A stretch of 64,000 nucleotides of DNA from Ustilaginoidea virens (taxonomy: Eukaryota; Ascomycota; Sordariomycetes; Hypocreales; Clavicipitaceae), in contig NC_057317.1 in assembly GCF_000687475.1 (NCBI RefSeq), forward strand, positions 930,001 through 994,000. Direction: 5' to 3'. The translations under genes were made by a program, and so were the position numbers. The notes under the pieces were generated by a model. The model saw only the letters and a list, made by a program, of their open reading frames with translations, had not been told where the DNA came from and made no database searches. Shown here one piece after another: positions 24,001-34,633 of the stretch; the first letter of the stretch is position 1, and each line of letters opens with the position of its first letter.

Positions 24001-24761
24001 CCTTCCGTGGTCGCGCCGTTCGTGGAGGTGATGTTGGCGGTAGAGAGATTGACGATTTGAAGGTCTGGTACACTGGGGGTGCTGGCGTTTCCAAGCCCCG
24101 TGAAGCTACCTCCAAACACAATGTGTCCGTTTGAGGTCTTGGAGATGGCATTGACGGGGCCATTGAAGCCAGCGAAGGGCAAGTTGATCCATCCGTCGGC
24201 GTCGGACCAAGCAATGGCGTTGGTGGAATTGGAGCCCTTGAAATTACCACCGACGTACACAATATTCTGACTGTCATCGCAATACAATGCATTTACCTCA
24301 CCCTCGAGGCCTTTGAGGGACGTGATTTCGGTCGAGTTCGGGTTAAAGAGAGCGACGGCTGTTGACTGGATGCCGTCAAGGCTGGTGAAATTGCCCCCCA
24401 CGACGACGCCTTTCAAGCCACCATCGCCGTTTCTCAGTACGCACATTGCTCGAATTGATGCATCGGTAGACATGACGGGAACAAAAGCCCCATTTGGTAG
24501 TCGTCCGAGAAGAGAGTCGCTGCCATTTGTAGGCAGCGGCCGAGCTATTTGCCCCTCGTATTCATAGAGAGAGATGCCGTTGAAATCGCCTGCAATGGCT
24601 ATTCTGCCCAAACTAGAGAAGTCGAGGTTCGCTGACGGCGCTGGATTGAAGTGAACAGCTTCAGCAAGCGACGGGGCAAGTGCCGAAAGTGCTACAAAAG
24701 TTGGGTGCAGGATCGAGACGGATGAGCGCTTTGAGCGGCGTTGGCAGAGCGGCAGCCGCAT
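21048..24761 (-). CDS. RAX2: Cortical polarity landmark protein Rax2
   Basis: A large type I membrane protein that marks sites of polarised growth and septation in fungi; in yeast it directs bipolar budding. From the ATG at 24761 (MRLPLCQRRSKRSS) it has 1237 residues, the usual length for filamentous fungi; the frame also opens at 24788, but the later start fits the family. A hydrophobic signal segment (about residues 17-36) precedes the conserved NLDFSSLGRIAIAGDFNGI. The long extracellular part repeats VYVGGNF, LFVGGNFSS and IYVGGSFD, typical of Rax2 kelch-like blades, with many Asn-X-Ser/Thr sites. A single transmembrane helix (VLIGLAIALGLILLLVVAGI) lies near the C-terminus, followed by a short basic tail. 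No introns are needed. It is transcribed away from Lcl3, with a 2.8 kb gap upstream. Confidence 0.93.
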   Translation of the reverse strand: MRLPLCQRRSKRSSVSILHPTFVALSALAPSLAEAVHFNPAPSANLDFSSLGRIAIAGDFNGISLYEYEGQIARPLPTNGSDSLLGRLPNGAFVPVMSTDASIRAMCVLRNGDGGLKGVVVGGNFTSLDGIQSTAVALFNPNSTEITSLKGLEGEVNALYCDDSQNIVYVGGNFKGSNSTNAIAWSDADGWINLPFAGFNGPVNAISKTSNGHIVFGGSFTGLGNASTPSVPDLQIVNLSTANITSTNGATTEGFKDPKSIVCSAGKDGPGSTWLAGDRVPATWEAKFGFGFQPTKLRLYNTRQDGRGTKTFRFLAFPINGIMNFTYVDPSTGNTATCTSECPLSHNDSVTFQDFHFVNKVGMNSFQIAISDWYGAGAGLSGMELFQDDIFAYAIADFNEPKCRGVQFPSTATATGPWKQSPSMQSNADYLAASLTGDINSNSASVVFTPNIVESGNYTVNMYTPGCMPDGSCSTRGRVNVTGVMSAGAVSAGFSTTLYQTNYYDKYDQIYFGYVDKSSDTFKPTVTLTPLAGQDVRSLMVVAQRVGFTLTKSTGGLNGLYDFDPAKKTADVLSTLENSAINKLGSEFGRNSAVKSLVTSGDTLFVGGNFSSKSFVNALAVSGGTEKATSLDGGLNGPVIDMHLQGTSLFVGGGFNATLDKNQELNHVAVYNIQSNSWSPLGGGVDGVVHHVVPMQLNLSTSTPETAISLSGSFSECKAFNGSKASRVDGFAVWIPSRSNWLQNLDQPLPTFDGVLTASLQNVSGQGELFAGALSSAQLGAQDAATLDSQGLGAFPFKIEPAARSTTTTLDRRENVSNGTLQGVVTGTFYSADNSNITVLAGHFAAQAANGSTVNNLMLIDGGNGGSISGLGSGISANSTFVAVALSGSVLYAGGMVTGAVNGAQVSGLVCYDLSSKSFGSQPAPISGKNGTVTAISVRPDSSEIYVGGSFDRAGALSCQGLCIYNANSQQWAQPGNGFSGEVTGLLWASKTSLVVGGDLAADQGGKQFLVGYDVRKETWSTFAGADIIPGPVQVMTPASRDGSQVWIAGKSSKDGSVYLIKYDGSRWMSANQTLPADTVLRSLQVFSLTKSHDKSDLLKENQVLMLTGSIMIPGVGIASAAIFNGTHYLPYALTTHWGRTPGTMAKIFTQKDDFFSTDDGHMPLVFIVLIGLAIALGLILLLVVAGIILDRLRKKREGYTPAPTSMVDRGSGIQRIPPQQLLESLGRSRPGAAPLV

Positions 24762-27587
24762 TGCGGTGTTGTGCCACAGGGTTTTCACCCAAGCAGAGGC
24801 AACGTTTCCCGTCAGGAGACCACCAACAAGAGTCGGGAAGGAATCGAATCTTATATCCGAAAGGCGATGGATGAAATATTCGGCTGAATCGATCGTGGTG
24901 TCGCAGTGATGTGCATGTCAGATTGAACGGCAATGCCTAAAATTTTGCCAGTCAGTCGACGGAGAGAGAGCGCGACTTTGGATGCTCAGAAAGGAAGGGA
25001 GGCTCACGACCTGACCGCGACTTGGGTAACAATGGCGAAAAGGACGACAGATGGTGAAACAAGTAGATGGGAAAGGGAAAAGAAAAAAAGGAGTGTACTG
25101 GTACCGAAGGAATGATGGATACCGTGAAGCGAAAGCGGCAGAGGCTCTCGGTCGCCGTGGACTTCACTTCAGCGTGTATGAAGGACAAAGTCACGATGGA
25201 TGATGGCTGGGCTGGCTAAGAATGCGGGAAATTGCTGATGTTTGTTGGCCAGGGTTGCAATCACGCTAGTCCAAAACCGGAATGACTCCTTTCCATCCGC
25301 TCCATTGAACCTTGCGTTGACTATGCTGTAACACAGCCTAAGCAAAAAGGGGACGTAAAAGGTGGAGAGCGAGCATCAATTGACCAATTGGCGACCAACA
25401 AAACTTGAACTAAATTACTCCTACCCCCTTTCCCTCTTTACCTGGTTTTTTTTTTCTCATGTTTGTTTTCCAACAATCACACACACGCACGCACCAAAAA
25501 AAAAAAAAAAAAAAAAAAAAAAAGAAGGCGATAACTTGGAGATGAGTTGCGCCTTGGTGTCGAAGCCACGCTCTGTAAACCAACACATCACTGTGAAAGC
25601 CTCAGCTGGACGTTGTGTAATTTGGAGTTGGTTTAAGTGTGCGGAGTATCCGTACGGAGTTCCATCACTTCTGTGCGGGAATTACTAAAGACTCCAACTA
25701 CTCCAGATACGCCACACGTTTTGTAGACCAAGTGGGTGCCCGTCCCGTCTCGACTTAACTGAACTGCCTACTTCTTGGCAATGGGCATGGCTTATCTACT
25801 TATATACAACGGGCGGGGTGCCTCATCGAACACTCCAATGCTGACGGGACAAGTCCCTTTTCCATACATGCAAAAGGCCGTGTGGAAAACCTGGGCCGCC
25901 AGTCCGCGTCAATCGATATTTGCTGCCATGCTTTACGATGGTGACATGGTGGCTTCAAAGGTGCATCGCACTAGGAGCTAGGTCTCGGGACCCACCCATC
26001 CTGCCATACATTGTAACGCGAGTACATGCCAGACGTCGAGGACTAACAGACAGGTACCTCAGTTTAAGTCCCGGCGACTCGGCTCGATCAGGTACCTCTA
26101 CCTCTCTACCTTGGGTTCCTACGGCACTGCAGTACGTATGCTCTTGCATCTCCTCGTACGGGCCCGTCTCCAATCGATCGATCATGGCTGTTTGTAGTTG
26201 GCTTCCCAGGTACGGAGTACGGAGTAGAGCAGACAGTCCAGCAACCGTTTTACCGCAAAAGTCGGATCCGATTACCCGTTGGTAACCAAGTGCGATCCAC
26301 CTCCAGTCTACCTCGTATTTGGTGCTAGGCCAGTGAAACTTTTGGACCCTGTCGTGGACTCGTTGTATCTCTGCCTCTCCCGACGGAGATGCCGGAACGT
26401 GGAACCGTGACGCGGGTTCCACATCGTGCTGTGGACCAATCAGAGTACCCGATACATAAGGTGTGGGGCTGTCGCGCTATTTATAAGACAACTTTTACCC
26501 CTGGGCGAGATGGATATACTGTTGTTTATCCATTGTCAGAGATAAATGCAGTCCTGTCACCTATGGCCCGGCTAGTCACTTCCTAGGGCACGCAATTAGC
26601 ACTGTCAAGTGCTTGGTCTGTGATCAAAAGACAGCCGGGTTTCACCAGCCTGGCCAGCACGCGGATTCGTGCAGCATTCGGGTTACGAACCAAGCCTTTG
26701 AGAATACCTATGAAGTAACAGCACAGTTTCGCAGCCGAAGTGGTGCTCCATGCTTATCAATACTCTGTCCCCGAAGTAGACAACAGGACAGCAGACAGCA
26801 CAGGTGCTTTTTGGGTATCCAGGCCGCATGTGGCTTTTCTTCGGCCGCAATGATCCATTGACTGATGCATCGTGTCATGTCATCGCATGAGGTAGGTACC
26901 GTGGAAAACAATACATGTACGCCTGGGGCTGAGCTAGGACTCGCGCAAATTCCCGACGAGCCGGGTTCCAAGTCATGCGGCTGCCGTGAACGCTTCTTAA
27001 CCTTCCCCGTAGTAATCTCTCATTTTGTGTGGTGGTACCACATAATAGCTTTCTCTCAGCCAGTACGGAGTTAGACCAAGTGAGTCCAGCCAGCGGGATC
27101 ACGTGAGGCTATGATGGGTTTCAAACCGAACTGTGTAGCAACGAAAGCATCTTCGCGTTTGATATGACGGTGGATGAGCTTGCAAGAATTTATCCTGCTT
27201 GAGAAGGTCCTTCCAACGACTTGATGTCGACTGCGGCTTGTAGCCCAAACCGAGGGGAAGACAAAAGACAATTTCTCCACCCATCATAGGAGCTATACAG
27301 GCCATCGTGCTACTTCATAGCTGGCCCATCTGGCCATCTTTGACTCATCCAATTCCTTCGCCGTTCCCGAGAGCAGCAATGCCTTGGCATTTCCGTTTGA
27401 CATGAGACCTGCCATTGCTTCGATAACGCGAGCGGCGGCATGCCCGCAGCATTTGACAATAGATGCACCTTGCGGAGCAAGCGTCGACTATCGAGTACTC
27501 TTCACGATAGGATCAATCGTAGATGAAACTGGCGGTAGCTGAAATTGATGGACCGAGAATCGGCGACAGACACCCTTTGCCGAGGCC
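24762..27587. other. Gene-free tract between Rax2 and Lcl3
   Basis: No supported gene. It includes the Rax2 promoter and leader, a poly-A tract (25496-25523), and repeated TACGGAGTA-type motifs (25650-25662, 26210-26227 and 27062-27070). Open frames are below about 155 codons with no recognisable domain. Confidence 0.45.
25496..25523. repeat. Poly-A tract (A28)
   Basis: About 28 consecutive A. Confidence 0.9.
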
Positions 27588-28435
27588 TTAGCTCTCAGAC
27601 TTCTGTTGGTGCTGAGATTTGTACTCCCTTGGGCTCTGAAACTGGCTTGGACTTCCTGACCACATGCCCTTCCGCTTTCTCTTGGCTTCGGCTTCGGCCT
27701 TCTCATAAACTGATCTGATTCCGCCATACTCGCCACCCGTTTTTGCCTCATACGTCGTTGCGAGGCCTCTCTTGACCATTTCTAGACCGACGTTTCGTCG
27801 TAGCAGAAACCGGCGAACATAAACCGTCGCGACAATGCGGTTGTAATGATCGCGTTTATATATATAAGCTCGCACATTTCTGTGCAAGATATAGTCGGAT
27901 AGCCATCGCAGAGCTTCGTCGGAAAATGGTTGAGCCGGGCGTCCGAAATGTGCTCCTTCCGGAGCATCAACGCCAGCAATACGGATAGGAATCTGCAATC
28001 AAACCGTCAGTCAAGCCCCCAAAGCAGCGAAATGCGAAACGGAACATCTACCGTGCGGTCTTTCAGTTCTTTCCTGCTATGAGGTATCTTTCTCAGCCAG
28101 CCCCAGCCCACGACTCTCCCGCCTGGTGTGTGGAAGAGGTGGAAATTGTCACCATCGCCTACGCTCGTGACTCTGCCAAACAGACTTCGTGATCTGAAAA
28201 AAGATGGCCGGACAAACGCGGCGCCAGGTATTCGACGAAGATAATTCGCATAAAGTTGTAGTGCACCGAGTCCCAGAAGTGAAATAACTACTACGGGAGC
28301 CCATTCTCTGGCAGCTGCCAAAGGGCCTGCCTCTGCTCGCCCCAAAGCCTCTGACCACGGGTCGCGGCGATTTGTCGACGAATTTGCTTCTTGATCATCT
28401 CTCGTCGAAGTTCGTGATTCAAAAGGCCAAACCAT
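27588..28435 (-). CDS. LCL3: Lcl3, membrane-anchored TNase-fold endonuclease
   Basis: A fungal protein with a staphylococcal-nuclease (SNc/TNase) domain, reported in yeast at mitochondria and linked to long chronological life span. Exons are 28052-28435 and 27588-27992, giving 262 residues; the intron runs from GTAGAT to TGCAG in phase 0. The start at 28435 ([14 protein letters not shown]) is preferred over an in-frame ATG at 28513 because family members begin with a short hydrophilic stretch. One transmembrane helix spans about residues 46-66. The nuclease domain shows [24 protein letters not shown] and [14 protein letters not shown], containing the expected Asp, Arg and Glu active-site positions. 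The tail is basic and Gln/Ser-rich. Length and architecture are typical. Confidence 0.9.
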
Positions 28436-28873
28436 TCTGTGTGCGACCCATTGGCCAAGAGGCCATGAACCGCTGGCGGAGTAGGGGGCAGGACGTTGTG
28501 TAATAGAGAACAATGTCTATGGACAAGCCCATGTCGTGAGTCGTGACTTTTGGGAGACTGGGCGGTGCTTTGTCAGACTCGGCAGTGGCTGACCGTGGGC
28601 TGCCAACTGCCAACTGCCGACTGCCGACCGTCGGCTGTCGGAGGCAGACAGACACCAACTAATTTACATGAACCCAGCAAACACAAGCATCGTTACTCAC
28701 ACAGTATTGGCAAGTGAACGAACGCGGCAAGCACAATAAACAGAGTTTACTTGGAGATTGCATGCATGACATTTCAAACACTTCATGGTCGGCTTGTTAT
28801 ATTTGGTGGATGATGGCGAGCAGGCCTAACACGTAATATGTGGATGTGATTCTACGACATGTAATCTTCGCAA
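28436..28873. other. Intergenic region, Lcl3 promoter and ARPC2 3' end
   Basis: 438 bases between two minus-strand genes. It contains a short CTGCCAA/CTGCCGA tandem near 28600-28640. Nothing else stands out. Confidence 0.45.
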
Positions 28874-30054
28874 TTAGCTTCCCTGAACCTTGAATGATCG
28901 TCCACTTGCCGTCTTCCTTTCCTTTTCCTCGCTATCGGGACGTGCGCGACGCAACACTGAAATTACATTAGCCTTGAAAGTAGAGCAGGAGCGACACGAC
29001 AATACCAACCCTGGAGGAAGTCTGCAGTTCTCTTGCGCATTCTTGAATGAATGTAGGCCTTGGAGGCCTTGATATGGTAATGGAAGTAATCCCGGAAAGT
29101 CTGGATGTGCGAAATCACGATTGGCATGCGCTGAGCAGTCAAATGTCTCGAGAAGAGAACTACGCCTGTCAGTACGATGCGACACAACTGGAGATGGCAC
29201 TTTTGCGTACCAAACGTGACATAACCGATTTCGCCCGCACCAGCACTCGGAACCCCGGGGACACCTTCAAGTTCCAATGGAGGATCGTTCCTGAACAAAA
29301 CTTGAGGAGCATTCTGGATAGCCCTCCTTCGGGCATCCACGAATTCTTGGATAAAGACCTTGCCAAACACCCTATCCGTCTCTTCCCTGAAGACAGTGCT
29401 GAAGATGACAGTTACTCTGTCATGACTGGCCTTGACGTAGATGGCTTCTTCTTCGCGGTAACGAATCGCTTTGACTTGACCACCTTCTCGCACTCCTTGA
29501 GGAGCTTCCTCTGAAGTAAACTTGGAAGCTTGTTCTTTCAGTTCATAGTGCTCTTGATAGGCTTGCTCAAATGGAGCCGCCATGGCGTTTCGTTTCAGCA
29601 AAGAGAACTTCATCGCCAAAGCATCGCGATCCTCTTCAATCTTATAAATTAATCCTAAAGAATCCAATTCTGTACGGAAAAATCGGTCGGAAACCAACCT
29701 TTCTCTGCCGGCAGGTTCTCGAGGTCGATTAGGACAGAAAAGTCATATCCCGGTTCTGTATGGGTGACGTATGGGCCGTATTCGCGCTGAAGAACTTCCT
29801 CGGCGCCATATTGAACTAGATCTGGGAAACATCTTATTTGAAGAGAGAGTAGAATCTTGGTTTTGCTTTCGGGTGTTGAGATATGGAAGGTCACACCGTC
29901 GAAATCCGAGACAGTTTGATCGATCGAGGCCGCTGGGGCGCTGTTGAATGTCAGTCTTTCGGCATTGAAAGGCTTAGAAGAAGGTAACAGACCCTGAGAA
30001 TCTTTCCGTAAGGACTGACTGAATCAATACATTTTGATAGTCGAGGAGAAGCAT
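28874..30054 (-). CDS. ARC35: Arp2/3 complex subunit 2 (ARPC2/Arc35)
   Basis: The roughly 34-35 kDa core subunit of the Arp2/3 complex, which nucleates branched actin filaments at cortical patches and endocytic sites. Four exons are proposed: 29993-30054, 29699-29940, 29010-29654 and 28874-28956, giving 343 residues. Recognisable blocks are MLLLDYQNVLIQ, VLIDLENLPAEK, LLKRNAMAAPFEQA, ASHDRVTVIFSTVFREE, GKVFIQEFVDARR, APQVLFRNDPPLEL, FRDYFHYHIKASKAYIHSRM and LRRARPDSEEKE. Introns 2 and 3 both use a GTTGGT donor; intron 2 is only 44 bases. The acceptors and donors chosen give continuous family similarity across every junction. It is divergently paired with Utp12 across 299 bases. Confidence 0.92.
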
Positions 30055-30353
30055 CTTTCTGGGTATGTTGGCGGGGTTAGCTTTCTACACTTGTCTGCTT
30101 CTTGTCCTCGAGCTTGTTGAAGCAGTTGACGACAGCGTGGTGGGGCTGAGCGAATGCGGGATGCCAAGCTCCCAAAAGACTCGGGTCCACGTGACGCATT
30201 CATTGATTCTACTCTGACTGTTGCTTGCTATCGATAAGCAGGAAAGAAGAGAAAAAAAAAAGCAACCCGGTTTGCGCCTCTGGTCATGATGCTGCGAGCT
30301 TGATCTCTGCCCCCAAAACCCCAGCATCAGTCAAATTTGCTAGTTGAGCAAAA

Positions 30354-33313
30354 ATGGTAAAGTCGTACTTGTAAGTACTTTTTTTTTTTTTTTTTCGATC
30401 GGTATTCATCTTCTTCTTTCCGGGTACTGATCAATAAAACCTAGGAAGTACGAGCATTCCAAGTCATTTGGTGTAGTTGTAACCAACACTTCCAACATCG
30501 TTTGGGCCGCCAAGGAGCGGGCTGGCACTGGCGCAGGACAAGCGTTTGTAGCGGCCAATGAAGATGTTATCTGCTGGGATGTCAAGAAGGGGGAACTTGT
30601 CAGCCGATGGAGGGCCGAACGATGTAGGTCGGTTGTGACTGCCATTGCGCAAAGTAAAACAGACAAGGATATTTTCGCTGTCGGATATGACGACGGCAGC
30701 ATCAGACTCTGGGATAGGAAAATTTCAACAGTTATTGTCAACTTCAACGGTCACAGGTCCGCTATCACAACGCTCGCGTTTGACAAGTCGGGTGTCAGAC
30801 TTGCCAGCGGTTCCAAGGACACGGACATCATCATCTGGGATCTCGTCGCCGAGGTCGGTCAATTCAAACTTCGGGGTCACAAAGATCAGGTAACTGGGCT
30901 TTTCTTCATTGAGCCGGAGCCACAGATTGAAGATGAAGTTGGATCAGTTGGCGTCACCTTGGATCAGGACACTTCTTCGGACGGCTTCCTACTGACTACT
31001 GGCAAAGATTCGCTTCTGAAGCTCTGGGACTTGTCATCAAGACACTGTGTAGAGACGCACATCTCCCAAACAAACGGCGAATGCTGGGCTCTCGGTGTGT
31101 CCCCTGACCTGAGCGGATGCATCACGGCAGGCAATGACGGAGAGATGAAAGTCTGGTCTTTGAATGCAGAGGGCCTGTCGGCTAGCTCTCGGCTAGCAGA
31201 CACGCCAGCAGCAGGTCGTTATCTCCTCGATCGCGGAGTTCTTCACAGGCAAAGCAAGGAACGCGCAACAGAGATAGCTTTTCACCCCCGGCGAAACTAC
31301 TTTGCTGTACACGGTCTAGAGAAGGCTGTTGAGGTTTGGAGAGTTAGATCCGAGACAGAGGTTCGCAAGAGTCTTGCTCGAAAGAGGAGGAGGCGTAGAG
31401 AGAAGAACAGGGAGAAGAACAAAAGTCAGGAAGAGGAAGTGGAAAACGAGGACGACGGCGCGGAAGATATTTCTGAAGCTGATGTCAGCGACGTATTCGC
31501 TCAGTACGTTATTGTCCGAACCGGAGGCAAGGTGCGGTCGATTGATTGGGCAACGTCTGGCAACCAAAAGGATCTTCAGTTGCTAGTGGCCACGACGAAC
31601 AATCAGTTGGAGTATTACAATGTTCCCGATAGGAAAAAGGTCGAGCGCAAGAAGGACGATATACCCGACTACAGCCGTACTCTGTCGGTGGAACTGCCTG
31701 GCCACCGCTCCGACATCAGAGCTCTGTCGATAAGCTCGGACGATAAAATGCTCGCCTCGGCTGCCAATGGATCTTTGAAGGTCTGGAATATCAAGACACA
31801 AGCATGTCTTCGAACGTTTGATTGCGGCTACGCTCTCTGCTGTGCTTTTTTGCCTGGAGATAAGGTTGTCGTCGTGGGCACCAAGTCAGGCGAACTCCAG
31901 CTCTTTGATGTTGCTTCAGCGTCACTGCTGGATAATATCCAGGCACATGAAGGTGCAATCTGGAGCCTCGGCATTCACCCGGATGGGCGATCCGTCGTTT
32001 CTGGCAGCGCAGACAAGACGGCAAAGTTTTGGGATTTCAAGATTATCCAAGAAGAGATTCTCGGCACGAAGCGAACAAGTCCCAAGCTGAAGCTTGTTCA
32101 ATCCAGGCTTCTCAAAGTTTCTGATGACATTCTGAGCCTGAAGTTTTCACCGGATGCCAAATTACTTGCCGTTTCGTTGCTGGACAACACTGTCAAGGTC
32201 TTCTTTGTCGACTCGTTGAAGCTCTACCTCAACCTTTACGGCCACAAGCTCCCCGTGTTGAGCATGGACATCTCATACGATAGTAAGCTCATCGTTACAA
32301 GCTCGGCAGACAAAAATATTCGAGTCTGGGGCCTGGATTTTGGAGACTGTCACAAAGCCTTGTTTGGTCACCAAGACAGCATCGTACAAGTTGCGTTTGT
32401 ACCACACAATTCCGACGGTAATGGCCATCACTTTTTCAGCAGCAGCAAGGATCGGACGATTCGGTACTGGGATGGAGACAAATTCGAGCAGATCCAGAGG
32501 CTGGACGGCCATCACGGGGAGATTTGGACAATTGCCATAAGCCATAGAGGGGACTTTCTCGTCAGTGCTGGCCACGACAAGAGCGTGCGCGTCTGGGACG
32601 AGACCGACGAGCAGATCTTCTTGGAAGAAGAAAGAGAAAAGGAGATTGAAGAATTATACGAAAGCACTTTGACCACGTCTCTGGAAAAGGACCTCGACGC
32701 GGAGGACGAGAATGGCGAGGTCGCGGCGGCCACAAAACAAACCACCGAGACGGTCATGGCTGGAGAGCGAATACAAGAGGCCCTGGAGATGGGCATGGCC
32801 GACTTGAACCTGATGAAGGAGTACGAGGAAGCCAAGCTGTCGAGTCCCAGTGCGCCGCCGCCTCAGCGCAACCCGGTATTTCTCGCGCTGGGCGTCACCG
32901 CCGAGGCCCACGTCATGTCGGTGCTACAGCGCATCAAGGCATCTGCATTGCACGACGCACTGCTCGTCTTGCCATTTGCCACCGTCCCCGTCCTCTTCAC
33001 ATTCCTCAACATCTTCGCCATGCGATCCATGAATATCCCTCTGACATGCCGCATTCTCTTCTTCATGATCAAGACCCACCACAGGCAAATTGTGGCCAGC
33101 CGGACAATGAGAGCCATGATGGACGGGATACGGTCAAACTTGCGAGCAGCCTTGAGGAGACAAAAGGACGAGATGGGCATCAACATGGCAGCGCTCAAGG
33201 TTGTGAGCATGCAACTGCGCGACAGCAGCATCAAGGACTACGTCGACGAGAACTGGGAGGACGAAAGCCACGAGCGAAGCGCCAAGAAGAGGGCATTTGT
33301 ACATGTAGCATAG
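30354..33313 (+). CDS. UTP12: U3 snoRNP/SSU processome WD40 protein Utp12 (Dip2)
   Basis: A component of the UTP-B subcomplex of the small-subunit processome, needed in the nucleolus for 18S rRNA maturation. The first exon is only 17 bases (30354-30370); a 74-base intron containing a T15-T17 run follows, then exon 2 at 30445-33313, giving 961 residues. The start MVKSYLKYEHSKSFGVV matches the family and confirms the splice. Two WD40 propellers are visible as repeated GH-WD units, for example LWDRKISTVIVNFNGH, IIWDLVAEVGQFKLRGH, KFWDF and IRVWGLDFGDCHKALFGH. A basic/acidic insert lies between the blades (about residues 335-385). The C-terminal Utp12 domain (about 845-950) includes ALLVLPFATVPVLFTFLNIF. 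Family and structure are secure. Confidence 0.94.
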
Positions 33314-33730
33314 AGTTGGAAATAGTAGTTCTCGCAGGTTGCGTGGAGCAGGTAGCTGTTGTGTCTCTTTCCAGGCCAAAACAAGAACCACCACCTTGCA
33401 TTAGATGCCTTCCAGCAACCAGAGCAAGTGTGGAGCAGGGAGCAGCCGACTCATCACGTGACACAACCGTTATCCCACTTGACATGTATTTCTGATGAAG
33501 TGATGGGGCCTTGAATAACCACCCGATGAAGGAAAAACGACCTACAAACAACTCTGTTGAATAGCAAGCAGCAAGCCTACGTCCGGGAACCAATCGACTC
33601 TGGAAAGCGACCCTTCGGGTTCCATACCGCTACCTTAATCCTAGCCGGTGATGAAACGAGGGACCGCCTGAACAACCCAACATCCTCAGCATTGAGCGAC
33701 GCCTCCCCCCCCCCCCCCCCGGCACCCATC
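33314..33730. other. Intergenic region before LSM2, ending in poly-C
   Basis: 417 bases with no gene. A run of sixteen C at 33705-33720 ends ten bases before the LSM2 start codon. Confidence 0.55.
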
Positions 33731-34323
33731 ATGCTCTTCTTCAGGTACCGTCCAGCTCTCATTGCCCTTCCCACGAACGGGCAGCCGGTGCACACGGCCC
33801 GGGCCCCCGTTTCGCAGTCCGTCATCCCCGACCGCCCAGTCTCCTAACTGCGCGCCAGCTTCTTCAAGACCCTCATCGACCAAGAGGTCACCGTGGAGCT
33901 CAAAAACGACATCCAGCTCAAAGGAACGCTGAAAAGCGTGGACCAGTATCTCAACATCAAGCTGGACGATATCTCGGTGGTGGAGGAGCTCAAGTACCCC
34001 CATCTGGTGCGTCAGAATCGCCTGCGCCATCGTGACCAGGGGGGCAGCTCGCTTCGTTTTTCTGCCTGCGGGGAGGCGGGAATGCCGCGCTTTCTGATTG
34101 CTGACTACTTTGTTCTCAGAGCTCTGTCAAGAATGTCTTCATCCGGGGTTCTGTTGTGCGCTACGTTCATTTGCCTGCTGCTTCGGTAGATACCCAGTTG
34201 CTGGAGGATGCGACGAGGAGAGGTTAGTGCGCTCATGGGATACTTGTCCCGAGGGAGGCTTTGAAGAGCAAGCCGGGCTGACTCGTTCTTATAGAAGCTG
34301 CCACTCACCAAGCCAAAAAATAG
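33731..34323 (+). CDS. LSM2: U6 snRNA-associated Sm-like protein Lsm2
   Basis: A ring subunit of the Lsm2-8 (U6 snRNP) and Lsm1-7 (mRNA decay) heptamers. Four exons: 33731-33744 (14 bases), 33859-34006, 34120-34222 and 34295-34323, giving 97 residues, the usual size. The whole Sm fold is readable: MLFFSFFKTLIDQEVTVELK, then KNDIQLKGTLKSVDQYLNIK (Sm1 motif), ISVVEELKYPHL, and VKNVFIRGSVVRYVHLP (Sm2 motif), ending in EAATHQAKK. The introns have GT-AG ends and phases that join exactly; intron 1 has a CTAAC branch site. The tiny first exon encodes only MLFF plus two bases of Ser5. It converges with Pso2. Confidence 0.94.
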
Positions 34324-34633
34324 GTAACGTGACGGACTGAGCATCAATTTTTGTCAAGCGTCTTTTTTCTTTCCCCAGCCCTTCCTCACTGGGGAGCTGT
34401 TTACACACGCATCAGTGCGCACAAGGACATGTCGCAAAAGAGTTGTACGGGCCGTGGCCGACAGTGTCGTGACAGTGTCGCGACAGTGACAGTGGATAAT
34501 GGACTAATGATATTCTTCAGACCAGTTATATAAATCTCAACCTGTTCACCCAAAATCATCTCCATATCATGTTTTGTCTTGATCGGGTTTCATACAGTCC
34601 ACTAGTCCTACTCACCCTGGTGTTTCCAACAAA
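34324..34633. other. Intergenic region between convergent LSM2 and PSO2
   Basis: 310 bases that should hold both 3' UTRs and polyadenylation sites. A short CGTGACAGTGT/CGACAGTGA repeat lies near 34460-34495. Nothing else is seen. Confidence 0.45.
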
